The notes below the pieces were generated by a model that saw only the letters and a program-made list of their open reading frames with translations, did not search any database and was not told the DNA's origin. From positions 62,001 through 126,000 of the forward strand of contig CANQAR010000002.1 of assembly GCA_947588845.1 (NCBI GenBank): a stretch of DNA of 64,000 nt, written 5' to 3'. Source of the DNA: an uncultured Lachnospiraceae bacterium. GTDB taxonomy: Bacteria; Bacillota; Clostridia; Lachnospirales; Lachnospiraceae. The position numbers and the translations under genes were made by a program. Positions 15,267-24,758 of the stretch are shown piece by piece. Numbering within the stretch: the first letter of the stretch is position 1; every line of letters starts with the position of its first letter.

Positions 15267-17405
15267 CTACAGTATCCTCTTGAATTTCCTTTCGAGCTCA
15301 TATTTTGACATCGAGATGATCGTCGGTCTTCCGTGCGGACAATTATAAGGATTTTCCAGGTCGAGAAGTTCTCCGATCAGCTCGTCCGCCTCCTGCATCG
15401 ACATTCGGTTGTTCCCTTTGACTGCCGCTTTGCAGGACATCAGAGCAATTTTATCATTGACGATCTGCGCCGCGGCCCGTTCTGAGATGTCGCCCAGACT
15501 GTCCAGCATTTCGAGAAACAGATCCCGGTCCGCCAGATCGTAAAGGTTCCCCGGAACCGCCCGTATGGAATATTCGCGTCCGCCAAACGGTTCAATCTCA
15601 AATCCCACGGCGGTAAAATTATCCATATATCTTTCGAGAAGCTGCTCTTCCTGCATCGAGAGACTCAGAATCAGCGGCGGGCTGATCATCTGGGAAGTCT
15701 GCTGCTTTTCGGCCAGCTGTTTCATAAACCGCTCATACAGTACTTTCTCATGCGCCGCATGCTGATCGATAATGTAAAGTTTCTCGCGAAACTCCACAAG
15801 CCAGTACGTATCAAAAACCTGTCCGATCAGCCTGTGCTCCTTCACATTTTCACGGGAAAGAAGCCTGTTGTCAAACAGATCCATCTGGACCGGTTTCTGG
15901 TCGCAGAGCTCCCGCTCATCCTTGTCCATGTCTTTCCCCGGATTGCCGCCATCCGCTTCATTTCCGGTATGATTCCGCTGTTTTTTCTGCCCTGTGCTTC
16001 CCCGGAATCCTCCGGAATCCTCCGCGATCATGCTTCGCCTGACTTTCTCAAACGGCTCCGGATAACTCATTTTTTTCCTGAGGGGTTTCCCCAGCTTTTT
16101 CTCAACTGCCGCCGCAAGCAGGGCATCTCCCCCATGGTTTTCTCTATCTGTCTCCTGTCTCCGGGATTTGGCATTCCATTCCTGATCCTCTTCTGGTTTC
16201 TGCTCCGGCAGCTCCTCGCCCGAATCCGTTTCTTCCCTCACGCTCTGTTCCTGCGCACCGGAAACCTGACCGGCACCTTCTTCTCTCTGTCCCTGTATCT
16301 TTGCGGAAGCCTCCTGGTCCGGCTCACGGGCCGAAGCGGCCTTTTCTCCTGCTTTTCCATGAACGGAGAAACTCTTTCTTTCCCGCACCTGGCCGGGCGA
16401 AACCTCCGGAATCAGTTCCCTGCTTTCCAGGATGTCTCTGATCACGCGGAGCAGCTGTTCATACACGCCAATCTGATCGGAGAAACGCACCTCCATCTTT
16501 GTCGGATGCACATTGACATCCAGATATTTTCCGTCCATCTCAATCGCAAGCACGGTGAACGGATACCGGTGATTCATCATGTACGGGCGGTATGCCTCTT
16601 CAATCGCCTTCGTAATCACATTGCTCCGCACGTAACGCCCGTTCACAAAATAGTTTTCATAATTCCGGTTGCCGCGGGAGACCAGCGGCTTGCCGATAAA
16701 ACCTGTAACTCTAAAAAATCCGCAGTCCGCTTCCACCGGCAGCAGGTTGGCCGAGATATCCCTTCCGTATATCCCATACACAACATCCTTCAGCCGCCCG
16801 TTTCCGGAGGTATGCATTTTCGTCTGTCCCTGATTCATAAATTTGAACGAAATCTCCGGATGCGAGAGCGCCAGCCGCTCCATCAGGTCGCTGATATATC
16901 CCGCCTCTGCCGCGTTGGATTTCAGAAATTTTTTCCGGACCGGCGTATTATAAAACATATTGCGCACCAGGAAGGTTGTCCCGGCAGGGGCTCCAATTTC
17001 CTCCAGCCCTTTCTGTACACCTCCGTCGATCAGATAGCGGATTCCGGTCAGGCTGTTTACCGTCTTTGTGATCAGCTCTACCTGCGCAATCGCGGCAATA
17101 CTTGAGAGCGCCTCGCCGCGGAATCCCAGCGTACCGACCGTCTGCAGATCCTCCATCACCCGGATTTTGCTCGTCGCATGACGCAGAAACGCGACCGGAA
17201 CATCCTCCGGCGCAATTCCGCTTCCGTTATCCGTGATTCGGATCAGCGAAGTCCCGCCGTCCCGGATTTCCACCGTAACCGCATTCGCTCCGGCGTCGAC
17301 CGCGTTTTCCACCAGTTCCTTTACAATGGAAGAGGGACGTTCCACAACTTCTCCCGCCGCAATCTTATCGATTGTCTCCTGATTCAATACTGATATCGTA
17401 TTCAC
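15267..17405 (-). CDS. mutL: DNA mismatch repair protein MutL (endonuclease type)
   Basis: About 712 residues. The GHKL ATPase domain carries KELVENAVDAGA, DNGSGI and GFRGEAL. The C-terminal domain has the metal-dependent endonuclease motif DQHAAHE..YE, plus SCKAAVKG and CPHGRPT, as in species without MutH. Between them lies a long (~200 residue) Glu/Gln/Arg-rich linker. The start was set at the GTG ending at 17405 because GGAGG stands five to six bases before it; an ATG four codons earlier overlaps that site and has none of its own. It follows mutS by about 20 bases. Confidence 0.97.
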   Translation of the reverse strand: MNTISVLNQETIDKIAAGEVVERPSSIVKELVENAVDAGANAVTVEIRDGGTSLIRITDNGSGIAPEDVPVAFLRHATSKIRVMEDLQTVGTLGFRGEALSSIAAIAQVELITKTVNSLTGIRYLIDGGVQKGLEEIGAPAGTTFLVRNMFYNTPVRKKFLKSNAAEAGYISDLMERLALSHPEISFKFMNQGQTKMHTSGNGRLKDVVYGIYGRDISANLLPVEADCGFFRVTGFIGKPLVSRGNRNYENYFVNGRYVRSNVITKAIEEAYRPYMMNHRYPFTVLAIEMDGKYLDVNVHPTKMEVRFSDQIGVYEQLLRVIRDILESRELIPEVSPGQVRERKSFSVHGKAGEKAASAREPDQEASAKIQGQREEGAGQVSGAQEQSVREETDSGEELPEQKPEEDQEWNAKSRRQETDRENHGGDALLAAAVEKKLGKPLRKKMSYPEPFEKVRRSMIAEDSGGFRGSTGQKKQRNHTGNEADGGNPGKDMDKDERELCDQKPVQMDLFDNRLLSRENVKEHRLIGQVFDTYWLVEFREKLYIIDQHAAHEKVLYERFMKQLAEKQQTSQMISPPLILSLSMQEEQLLERYMDNFTAVGFEIEPFGGREYSIRAVPGNLYDLADRDLFLEMLDSLGDISERAAAQIVNDKIALMSCKAAVKGNNRMSMQEADELIGELLDLENPYNCPHGRPTIISMSKYELERKFKRIL

Positions 17406-17425
17406 GTGCGCCTCCATTCGCCTGT

Positions 17426-20119
17426 TCAGCTGTCGTTCTTTGTACCGGCAGCATGTTCAGAATCCGCCTTCTGCCATCGGTTCCTGAGTTTATTCTGCAG
17501 CCGGTAGATCGTATTGAGGGCATCGATCGGCGTCAGATTTGAGACATCAATCTCCTGCAGCTCCTGCAGCACGTCCGAATCGGTCACCGTGTCAAACAAT
17601 GCCATCTGATCCATGTCCACCTGATCATATTTTTTTGGTTTCGCTTTCTTTACCTTCTGCGACTCCGCGCTGATCTCCTGCACCTTCTCCGTAATATCCG
17701 CCGTCGTAAGCTCCTCAACCAGCTCCTTCGCCCGATCGATGACAGAATCCGGCACTCCGGCCAGCTTCGCGACCTGGATCCCGTAGCTCTTGTCCGCGCC
17801 GCCTTTCACGATCTTGCGCAAAAATACAATATCGTCTCCCTTTTCTTTCACGGCGATACAGTAATTGTTCACGCCGGACAGCTTGCCCTCCAGCTCGGTA
17901 AGTTCGTGGTAATGAGTTGCAAAAAGAGTCTTTGCGCCAAGCAGACGCGGATTGCTGATATGTTCCACAACGGCCCAGGCAATACTGAGTCCGTCGAATG
18001 TGCTTGTCCCGCGCCCGATCTCGTCAAGAATCAGCAGACTGTTTTTCGTCGCATTGCGCAGGATATTCGCAACCTCGGTCATCTCCACCATAAAAGTGCT
18101 CTGCCCGCTCGCAAGATCATCCGACGCACCGACGCGGGTAAAAATCCGGTCAACCAGACCGATCTTTGCGCTGTCCGCCGGAACAAAGCTCCCGATCTGG
18201 GCCATCAGCACAATCAGGGCCGTCTGCCTCATATAAGTCGATTTTCCTGCCATATTCGGCCCCGTGATGATGGAAATCCGCTTCTTTGCATTGTCAAGAT
18301 ACGTATCATTCGCGATAAACATATCATTCGCCATCATTTTCTCGACCACCGGATGACGGCCATTCCTGATTTCGATGACGCCTTTCTCATTGATAACCGG
18401 CTTCACATAATTGCTGCGCTCCGCGACAAGCGCAAGCGAAGCAAATACATCGATCCCGGCAATCGCTTTCGCCGTCTCCTGGATCCGCAGAACCTCCTTT
18501 GCGATTCTGTCCCGCACATCGACAAACAGATCATACTCCAGCGTATAAAGCCTGTCCTCCGCCCCGAGAATCATATCCTCCAGCTCTTTGAGTTCCGGCG
18601 TAATGTAGCGTTCCGCGTTCGTCAAAGTCTGTTTTCTCATATAATAGTCCGGAACCATATCTTTGTAGGAGTTCGTGACCTCCAGATAATAACCGAACAC
18701 CTTGTTATATTTGATTTTCAGATTTTTAATTCCTGTCTTTTCCTTCTCCTTTGCCTCAAGATCCGCGAGCCATTTTTTCCCGTCGCTCTTTGCGCTGCGG
18801 AGCCGGTCAACTTCCTCATTGTAGCCCTCGCGGATCATGCCGCCCTCGCGGATCACAACCGGAGGCTCATCTACAATCGCCCTGCTGATCAGATCGCACA
18901 GATCGGAAAGTTCGTCGATCTGCTCCCTTAATTCTGCCAGAAGAGGCGCGTCAAGTCCTGTCATCAGATACTTAATATGCGGCAGCATCTCCAGGGACTG
19001 CCGAAATGCCACCAGATCGCGCGGATTCGCCGTCTGATAGCTGATACGGCTGATCAGACGTTCCAGATCATAGACCGGATTCAGATATTCCCGCAGTTCT
19101 TCTCTCGTGATCGCATTATCCTTCAGCTCTCCGACAGCGTCCAGTCTTCGTATGATCTCATTTTTTTCCAGCAGCGGCTGTTCGATAAAACGCCGGAGAA
19201 GCCTCGCTCCCATTGCTGTCTTTGTCTTGTCAAGTACCCAGAGAAGCGAACCTTTCTTGTTTTTCTCGCGCAGCGTCTCACACAGTTCCAGATTCCGGCG
19301 CGAAGAGCTGTCCAGTATCATATATTTTGCAATCGAATAAGCGGTCAGTGAAGTCAGATTCTCCAGACCGCTTTTCTGTGTCTCCGTCAGGTACTGCAGC
19401 AGAGCGCCCGCCGCAATCACACCACAGTTGTAATCCGCAAGCCCCAGTCCGTCCAGCGTCTTCACATGGAAATGCTCCGTCAGGCCGCGCGTGCACAGAG
19501 CATCGTCAAAATACCAGTTGTCAAGCGGATAGACGGCGATCCCCAGCCTGTTTTTCAGATCATCGATCTCAAACCCGCTGACAAAAAAAGACTGGTTGCA
19601 GATCAGTTCCTTCGGTGCAAACTTCGTGATCTCATCCTGCATCTTCCGCTCGTCATCCACTTCTGTGACCAGATACTCTCCCGTTGTGATATCCGCGACT
19701 GAGATCCCAAACCGGTCGCTCATATAGACCACGCACATCAGATAATTATTCTTTGTCTCGTCCAGCGCCTGCGCGTTCAGATTCGTTCCGGGGGTCACAA
19801 TCCGGATCACCTCGCGCTTTACAAGCCCTTTTGCCAGTTTCGGATCCTCCACCTGCTCACAGATTGCCACCTTAAATCCCTGCGATACCAGCTTGTTCAG
19901 GTAAGTATCCACCGCATGGTATGGTACTCCGCACATCGGGGCGCGTTCTTCGAGTCCGCAGTCCTTCCCGGTCAGCGTAATCTCAAGCGCCTTGGACGCT
20001 TTCAGGGCATCCTCAAAAAACATTTCATAAAAATCACCCAGCCGATAAAACAAAATGCAGTCTTTATATTGTTCTTTCGTTTCCATATATTTCTGCATCA
20101 TCGGTGTTAACTGTGCCAT
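17426..20119 (-). CDS. mutS: DNA mismatch repair protein MutS
   Basis: An 897-residue mismatch-recognition ATPase. The mismatch-binding Phe-x-Glu motif is in GDFYEMFFEDA near the N-terminus. The ATPase domain carries the Walker A GPNMAGKSTYM, the ABC-like signature region with DDLASGQSTFMVEM, and the Walker B ILDEIGRGTST. The C-terminal tail includes the dimerisation helix region and ends with an Asp/Lys-rich stretch. It starts four bases after the miaB stop and is followed closely by mutL, so miaB-mutS-mutL form one transcription unit. Length and domain order are those of bacterial MutS1. Confidence 0.98.
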   Translation of the reverse strand: MAQLTPMMQKYMETKEQYKDCILFYRLGDFYEMFFEDALKASKALEITLTGKDCGLEERAPMCGVPYHAVDTYLNKLVSQGFKVAICEQVEDPKLAKGLVKREVIRIVTPGTNLNAQALDETKNNYLMCVVYMSDRFGISVADITTGEYLVTEVDDERKMQDEITKFAPKELICNQSFFVSGFEIDDLKNRLGIAVYPLDNWYFDDALCTRGLTEHFHVKTLDGLGLADYNCGVIAAGALLQYLTETQKSGLENLTSLTAYSIAKYMILDSSSRRNLELCETLREKNKKGSLLWVLDKTKTAMGARLLRRFIEQPLLEKNEIIRRLDAVGELKDNAITREELREYLNPVYDLERLISRISYQTANPRDLVAFRQSLEMLPHIKYLMTGLDAPLLAELREQIDELSDLCDLISRAIVDEPPVVIREGGMIREGYNEEVDRLRSAKSDGKKWLADLEAKEKEKTGIKNLKIKYNKVFGYYLEVTNSYKDMVPDYYMRKQTLTNAERYITPELKELEDMILGAEDRLYTLEYDLFVDVRDRIAKEVLRIQETAKAIAGIDVFASLALVAERSNYVKPVINEKGVIEIRNGRHPVVEKMMANDMFIANDTYLDNAKKRISIITGPNMAGKSTYMRQTALIVLMAQIGSFVPADSAKIGLVDRIFTRVGASDDLASGQSTFMVEMTEVANILRNATKNSLLILDEIGRGTSTFDGLSIAWAVVEHISNPRLLGAKTLFATHYHELTELEGKLSGVNNYCIAVKEKGDDIVFLRKIVKGGADKSYGIQVAKLAGVPDSVIDRAKELVEELTTADITEKVQEISAESQKVKKAKPKKYDQVDMDQMALFDTVTDSDVLQELQEIDVSNLTPIDALNTIYRLQNKLRNRWQKADSEHAAGTKNDS

Positions 20120-20122
20120 TCT

Positions 20123-21586
20123 TTACCTCGCTTCTTTATCATTTGCCTTCTCACCTATGTAATAAAAGCCTTTGCACTCTTTTAAATATACGTCTACCGT
20201 CTGTCCGATCAGTTCTTTCATCCCCGGAAAATGGACAAGCAGATTGTTTCCAAGCCGTCCTGTCACCAGACGCTCATCCTGTCCGTTGACAGACTCCACC
20301 AGAACCGGAAGCGTCTGTCCCTGCACACGGGCGGACATCTCTCTGGAAATATCCTGGACCAGAGTCAGAAGACGTGAGAAGCGTTCTTTGACAACTTCTT
20401 CCGGAACCTGGTCCTCCATAACAGCGGCCGGTGTGCCTGTCCGTCTGGAATAGATAAATGTAAACGCACTGTCGTAACGGACTTTCCGGACAACATCCAG
20501 CGTCTCCTCAAAATCTTCCTCTGTTTCCCCGGGAAAACCGACAATAATGTCCGTCGTCAGAGACAGATCCGGAATCTCTCTGCGCAGCTTCTGTGCGAGG
20601 GCCACGTACTGTTCCTTTGTATATTTCCTGTTCATCTTCTTCAAAATACGGCTGCTGCCGGACTGAAGCGGAAGATGCAGATGACGGCAGATCTTGTCGG
20701 AATGCTTCATGACCTCTATAAGTTCATCTGACAGATCCTTCGGATGGGACGTCATAAACCGGATGCGCTCAAGACCGTCAATCTGCTCCACGCGGCGCAG
20801 AAGCTGTGCGAACGTGACCGGCTCATCCAGATTTTTTCCGTAGGAATTGACATTCTGTCCCAGCAGCATGACCTCTTTCACACCATCCGCCACCAGACGC
20901 TCAATCTCCTGAAGAATGTCGTCCGGCTTCCGGCTCCGCTCCCGGCCTCTCACGTACGGAACAATACAGTAACTGCAGAAATTATTGCATCCGAACATGA
21001 TATTAACCCCGGATTTGAAGGAATAGGTCCGGTCCGCCGGAAGATCTTCCACGATCTGATCCGTATCTTTCCAGACATCGATCACCATCCGGTCCGATTC
21101 CAGAACAGTCGTCAGCAGCTCCGCAAACTTGAAAATATTGTGGGTGCCGAACACAAGATCCACAAAAGGAAAACTCTTTTTGATTTTCTCGACAACCTCC
21201 GGTTCCTGCATCATGCAGCCGCACAGAGCTATTTTCATCTGAGGCTTTTTCTTTTTGAGACTTCCCAGATAGCCAAGCCTTCCATACACCTTCAGATTGG
21301 CGTTTTCCCGCACAGTACAGGTATTGTACAGGACAATTTCCGATTCCTCACTGCTGCTTAATTCATATCCTCCTGTCTCGAGAATGCCTCTAAGCTTTTC
21401 GGAATCGCGGGCATTCATCTGGCATCCCATATTGACCACGCAGGCCCTCGGAGAACGGCCGTGCTGTTCTCTGAATTTTTGCGTCCATTCCCTGCATTTC
21501 GCCATAAAATAATACTGTCTGTCCGGCTCCTTTGCCGGCGGCGCCAGACAAAGGTCGATGTTGTCAATCTCTGTCTTATTATACAT
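20123..21586 (-). CDS. miaB: tRNA-2-methylthio-N6-dimethylallyladenosine synthase MiaB
   Basis: About 487 residues. A radical SAM methylthiotransferase that adds the methylthio group to i6A37. The N-terminal UPF0004 domain has its cluster cysteines in VVNMGCQMNARDS, YNTCTVRENA and LCGCMMQE. The radical SAM motif is CNNFCSYC followed by VPYVRGRERSR, and a TRAM domain ends the protein. An N-terminal extension of about 60 residues precedes the first domain, as in other clostridial MiaB. Start: the ATG ending at 21586 has GGAAGGGAG seven bases upstream; the ATG at 21604 lies inside that site. It is the first gene of the miaB-mutS-mutL block. Confidence 0.97.
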   Translation of the reverse strand: MYNKTEIDNIDLCLAPPAKEPDRQYYFMAKCREWTQKFREQHGRSPRACVVNMGCQMNARDSEKLRGILETGGYELSSSEESEIVLYNTCTVRENANLKVYGRLGYLGSLKKKKPQMKIALCGCMMQEPEVVEKIKKSFPFVDLVFGTHNIFKFAELLTTVLESDRMVIDVWKDTDQIVEDLPADRTYSFKSGVNIMFGCNNFCSYCIVPYVRGRERSRKPDDILQEIERLVADGVKEVMLLGQNVNSYGKNLDEPVTFAQLLRRVEQIDGLERIRFMTSHPKDLSDELIEVMKHSDKICRHLHLPLQSGSSRILKKMNRKYTKEQYVALAQKLRREIPDLSLTTDIIVGFPGETEEDFEETLDVVRKVRYDSAFTFIYSRRTGTPAAVMEDQVPEEVVKERFSRLLTLVQDISREMSARVQGQTLPVLVESVNGQDERLVTGRLGNNLLVHFPGMKELIGQTVDVYLKECKGFYYIGEKANDKEAR

Positions 21587-21604
21587 ATTTTTACTCCCTT
21601 CCAT

Positions 21605-21633
21605 AGTTTAAACGACAAAACAAAAGAAAGCAA
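21605..21633 (-). promoter_or_regulatory. Probable promoter of the miaB-mutS-mutL unit
   Basis: Minus strand: TTGCTT (21628-21633), 17 bases, TAAACT (21605-21610), about 18 bases before the miaB start. This would give a very short leader; the two hexamers are only moderately close to consensus. Confidence 0.45.
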
Positions 21634-21674
21634 CTGTTTTATTTTTGCTTACAGTACAAAACAGTAACACAAAA

Positions 21675-21725
21675 CAGGTTACTGTGAACCATGTCCTCTT
21701 TCTGATCACACTTCACAGTAACCTG
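21675..21725 (-). terminator. Long inverted repeat, likely terminator after the proA fusion gene
   Basis: A perfect 14-base inverted repeat (CAGGTTACTGTGAA at 21675-21688 and its complement at 21712-21725) encloses 23 bases. On the minus strand it is followed by TTTTGTGTTACTGTTTTG. It lies between the FCL-ProA gene and the miaB promoter. Thirteen bases of the arm (TTCACAGTAACCT) also end the repeat element at 26425-26564, so it may be a minimal member of that family that doubles as a terminator. Confidence 0.6.
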
Positions 21726-21834
21726 CCAAAACCATGATATTTCTGATCCCGCGTTCAAAACCCGGAACGATTTGCCGCGCTGCAGCCGGAATATGCCTCC
21801 ATTCTGTCAGCAAAACATACCGGCAGAATTTTGT

Positions 21835-23631
21835 CTACGCGCGTATCTGACCATCTCCGAAAATAATAAATTTTGTCGTGGTGAGGGCCAGCAGCCCCAT
21901 CGGTCCGCGCGCGTGCAGCTTCTGGGTGCTGATGCCGATCTCCGCGCCGAATCCAAATTCAAAACCGTCTGTAAACCGTGTCGAAGCATTGACATAAACC
22001 GCCGCCGCGTCGATTTCATCGAGGAATTTCATCGCGTGCTCATAGTCCTTTGTGATAATTGCCTCGGAGTGACCGGTATTATAACGGTTGATATGCGCGA
22101 TCGCTTCCTCCAGAGAAGAAACCGTCTTTACCGAGAGGATATAATCTAGGTACTCCGTTCCCCAGTCCTGCTCTGTGGCAGGTACTCCGCCCTCAATGCA
22201 GGCGAGTGCATCCGCGTCACAGCGCAGCTCAACCTTGTGCTCATCCAGCTTCTTCTTCAGCCTGCCCAGCAGTTCCTTCTCGATATCCTTGTGGACGACA
22301 AGCGACTCACAGGCATTGCAGACGCCGATTCTCTGCGTCTTTGCGTTATTGATGATTGAGACAGCCATATCGAGATCCGCACTGTCATCCACATAGATAT
22401 GACAGTTGCCTGTCCCCGTCTCGATCACCGGAATTGTACTGTTCTCAACAACCGCACGGATCAGTCCGGCTCCTCCGCGTGGAATCAGCACATCCACATA
22501 CTGTTTCAGCCGCATAAAACGCGAAGTTGTCTCACGATCTGTTGCATCGATCAGCTGAACCGCATCCGCGGCGACGCCGCAGTCTTTCAGCGTATCCCGG
22601 ATGATGGAAACGATCATGCGGTTGGAATGAATCGCATCGCTTCCGCCTTTAAGAATCACGGCATTTCCCGTCTTGAAGCAGAGCCCGAAGGCATCCGCCG
22701 TCACATTCGGCCTTGATTCATAGATAATACCGATCACGCCGAGCGGTACTCGTTTCTGTCCGATCAGAAGACCGTTGGGCCGTTTCTTCATCCCGGTCAC
22801 TTCCCCGATGGGATCATCCAGAGCGGCAATCTGACGCAGTCCCTCTGACATCCCTTCAATCCTGGCGTCATTCAGCATCAGCCTGTCAATGAGTCCTTCT
22901 TTCATATTGTTTTCCCGGGCGATGCGTATATCAGTCCGGTTAGCCTCAAATATCTCCTCCCGCCTTTTTTCCAGCGCATCCGCGACCGCAAGGAGCGCAC
23001 GATCCTTGTCCGCCGAGGCAAGATTCCTGAGCAGAGGCTCCACGCGCCTGGCCTTCTTTCCGATACTGGCAAGCAGTACATCCGGATCGGCAATGATGCG
23101 CTCTTCTGTCACAAGATATTTCGGGCAGATGTCAAACACATCGCTTACCACCTCGTCCATGATCTGAAATTCAAACGCGGCCGCGATTGTCGGATGAAAC
23201 GGATGGGCTGCCAGAAACTTGTCATAAAAGCCTTTTCCATAACCGCAGCGGTGACGGTGCCCGTCAAATCCAACGCCGGGAATAATCACCAGCGCATCTT
23301 CGTCGCTGGCCGGATTCACCGCTTCCGGCTCCGGTATCCCGAAATATCCGGGCTTTACATCGTCGTAGGAAGTTATGTAATAGTAAGACATGGTATCGCC
23401 TTCCACTTTCGGCGCCGCAACCTTCTTGCCCTGCTTCCACGCTTCTTCAATGATCCCCCTGGTCATGACCTCCGCATTATAATCCATGTAGACATAAACG
23501 GAGGAAGCCTTCTGAAAATCCTCCATCTGAATAATCGTCTCACAGATTCTGCGGCTCTTTGCCTCAAGCTCCTGTTTCAGCTGCTCTTTCCTCCTGGCAA
23601 ACACCAGTTTTCTAATGTCCTCTTTTTTCAT
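21835..23631 (-). CDS. proA: Fusion: 5-formyltetrahydrofolate cyclo-ligase + glutamate-5-semialdehyde dehydrogenase
   Basis: A 598-residue two-domain protein. Residues ~1-183 are a 5-formyl-THF cyclo-ligase, with the family loop [19 protein letters not shown] at 119-137, which returns 5-formyl-THF to the folate pool with ATP. Residues ~184-598 are complete ProA (gamma-glutamyl phosphate reductase) with catalytic C438 in IGVCNACES and the NADPH-binding [10 protein letters not shown] region. ProA catalyses the second step of proline synthesis after ProB. The reading frame continues smoothly through the junction ([16 protein letters not shown]) with no stop or start between domains. It overlaps the DUF896 gene by 20 bases, which itself overlaps proB, so the three are co-expressed. 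The domain calls are firm; a functional link between folate salvage and proline synthesis is not established. Confidence 0.93.
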   Translation of the reverse strand: MKKEDIRKLVFARRKEQLKQELEAKSRRICETIIQMEDFQKASSVYVYMDYNAEVMTRGIIEEAWKQGKKVAAPKVEGDTMSYYYITSYDDVKPGYFGIPEPEAVNPASDEDALVIIPGVGFDGHRHRCGYGKGFYDKFLAAHPFHPTIAAAFEFQIMDEVVSDVFDICPKYLVTEERIIADPDVLLASIGKKARRVEPLLRNLASADKDRALLAVADALEKRREEIFEANRTDIRIARENNMKEGLIDRLMLNDARIEGMSEGLRQIAALDDPIGEVTGMKKRPNGLLIGQKRVPLGVIGIIYESRPNVTADAFGLCFKTGNAVILKGGSDAIHSNRMIVSIIRDTLKDCGVAADAVQLIDATDRETTSRFMRLKQYVDVLIPRGGAGLIRAVVENSTIPVIETGTGNCHIYVDDSADLDMAVSIINNAKTQRIGVCNACESLVVHKDIEKELLGRLKKKLDEHKVELRCDADALACIEGGVPATEQDWGTEYLDYILSVKTVSSLEEAIAHINRYNTGHSEAIITKDYEHAMKFLDEIDAAAVYVNASTRFTDGFEFGFGAEIGISTQKLHARGPMGLLALTTTKFIIFGDGQIRA

Positions 23632-23830
23632 ATTTTTCCCCCAAGTTTTCTATCGTTCCATCTGGATTTATCACATCAATCCGGTCAAGCTGTCCGCGCA
23701 GATTACGGCGGATCGCTTCTATGTACTCCTGCCTGAGCAGTGTCTGCTCCGCACGCTCCGCTTTCGTCAGCCCCTCGGCTTTTGATTTTCTTGCCAGTTC
23801 GTTGATTCTCTGAAGCTTTGCCTCATTCAT
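23612..23830 (-). CDS. DUF896 (UPF0291/YnzC-like) small protein
   Basis: A 72-residue protein of the DUF896 family, recognised by [21 protein letters not shown] and [17 protein letters not shown]. Members are two-helix proteins of unknown role; Bacillus YnzC is SOS-linked by genome context. Here it lies between proB (four-base overlap, ATGA type) and the FCL-ProA gene (20-base overlap), so it is translationally coupled in a proline operon. Nothing in the sequence indicates catalytic activity. Confidence 0.92.
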   Translation of the reverse strand: MNEAKLQRINELARKSKAEGLTKAERAEQTLLRQEYIEAIRRNLRGQLDRIDVINPDGTIENLGEKYEKRGH

Positions 23831-24735
23831 ATGCCATCTTCCTCCAGAATGTCGATCAGATAAAAATCCCTGTCATGCTGTCCTCTGAACAGTGTTCCCA
23901 GTTTATTTCCCTGTATGATCCTGTGCAGGATATGGAAATCCTCCCCGTTCGCAATGATCATATCGGCGCCTGCCGCAGTTGCAATCCGGGCCGCCGAAAG
24001 CTTGGTGGCCATGCCCCCTGTCCCGACGCTGCTGCTGCTTCCTTTCCCCATCTGCATCAGATGACTGTCAACCTGTTCTACCACGTCAATAAATTCCGCA
24101 TCCGGGCAGGTATGCGGATCATCCGTGTAAAGCCCGTCAATGTCTGACAGCAGAATCAGCAGATCCGCTTTTAAAAGGGCGGCGACAATCGCGGAAAGCG
24201 TATCATTGTCTCCAAATTCAATCTCGTAGGTGGCAACCGTATCGTTTTCATTGACAATCGGAATCGCTCCCATCGCCAGGAGTTCCTCGAATGTATTCAG
24301 GGCGTTTTTGCGGTTCAGGTTGTTGATCATCGTGTTCTTGGTCATCAGGATCTGAGCCGCCCTGTGACCATACTCGCTGAACAGCTTCTGATAAATCATC
24401 ATGAGCTGGGCCTGTCCGATCGCCGCGCATGCCTGCTTTTCCGCAAGCTTTTGGGGCCTGTGATGAAATCCGACTGCCTGCCGTCCTACCGCAATTGCCC
24501 CCGAGGACACCAGTATCACATCTTTTCCCATATTTTTCAGATCACAGAGTTCCCGCACCAGGACCTCAAGCTTTGTGAGGTTCAGCGCTCCGGTCTCCTC
24601 ATGTGTGATTGAAGAACTGCCGATCTTCACGACAATCCTCTGTTTCTCTTTTAAATGGTCTCTTGTCTTCTCAGTTTTCGCGGCAGTTTCCATCCGTTCT
24701 GCCGCTTTCTTTATTGTCTCCGTTGTTGTCTCCAT
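23827..24735 (-). CDS. proB: Glutamate 5-kinase ProB, without PUA domain
   Basis: A 302-residue amino acid kinase that phosphorylates glutamate as the first step of proline synthesis. The kinase core starts at QRIVVKIGSSSITHEE and contains DVILVSSGAIAVG, PIVNENDTVA and GTGGMATKLSAA. The C-terminal PUA domain found in E. coli and Bacillus ProB is absent; the protein ends soon after GTLFRGQHD. An N-terminal Lys/Glu/Thr-rich extension of about 30 residues is not conserved, and no good ribosome site stands before the ATG at 24735. A start at Met15 is therefore possible. It follows the flippase gene by 23 bases. Confidence 0.94.
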   Translation of the reverse strand: METTTETIKKAAERMETAAKTEKTRDHLKEKQRIVVKIGSSSITHEETGALNLTKLEVLVRELCDLKNMGKDVILVSSGAIAVGRQAVGFHHRPQKLAEKQACAAIGQAQLMMIYQKLFSEYGHRAAQILMTKNTMINNLNRKNALNTFEELLAMGAIPIVNENDTVATYEIEFGDNDTLSAIVAALLKADLLILLSDIDGLYTDDPHTCPDAEFIDVVEQVDSHLMQMGKGSSSSVGTGGMATKLSAARIATAAGADMIIANGEDFHILHRIIQGNKLGTLFRGQHDRDFYLIDILEEDGI

Positions 24736-24758
24736 TGGTTCAATGTCTCAAAAGACTG

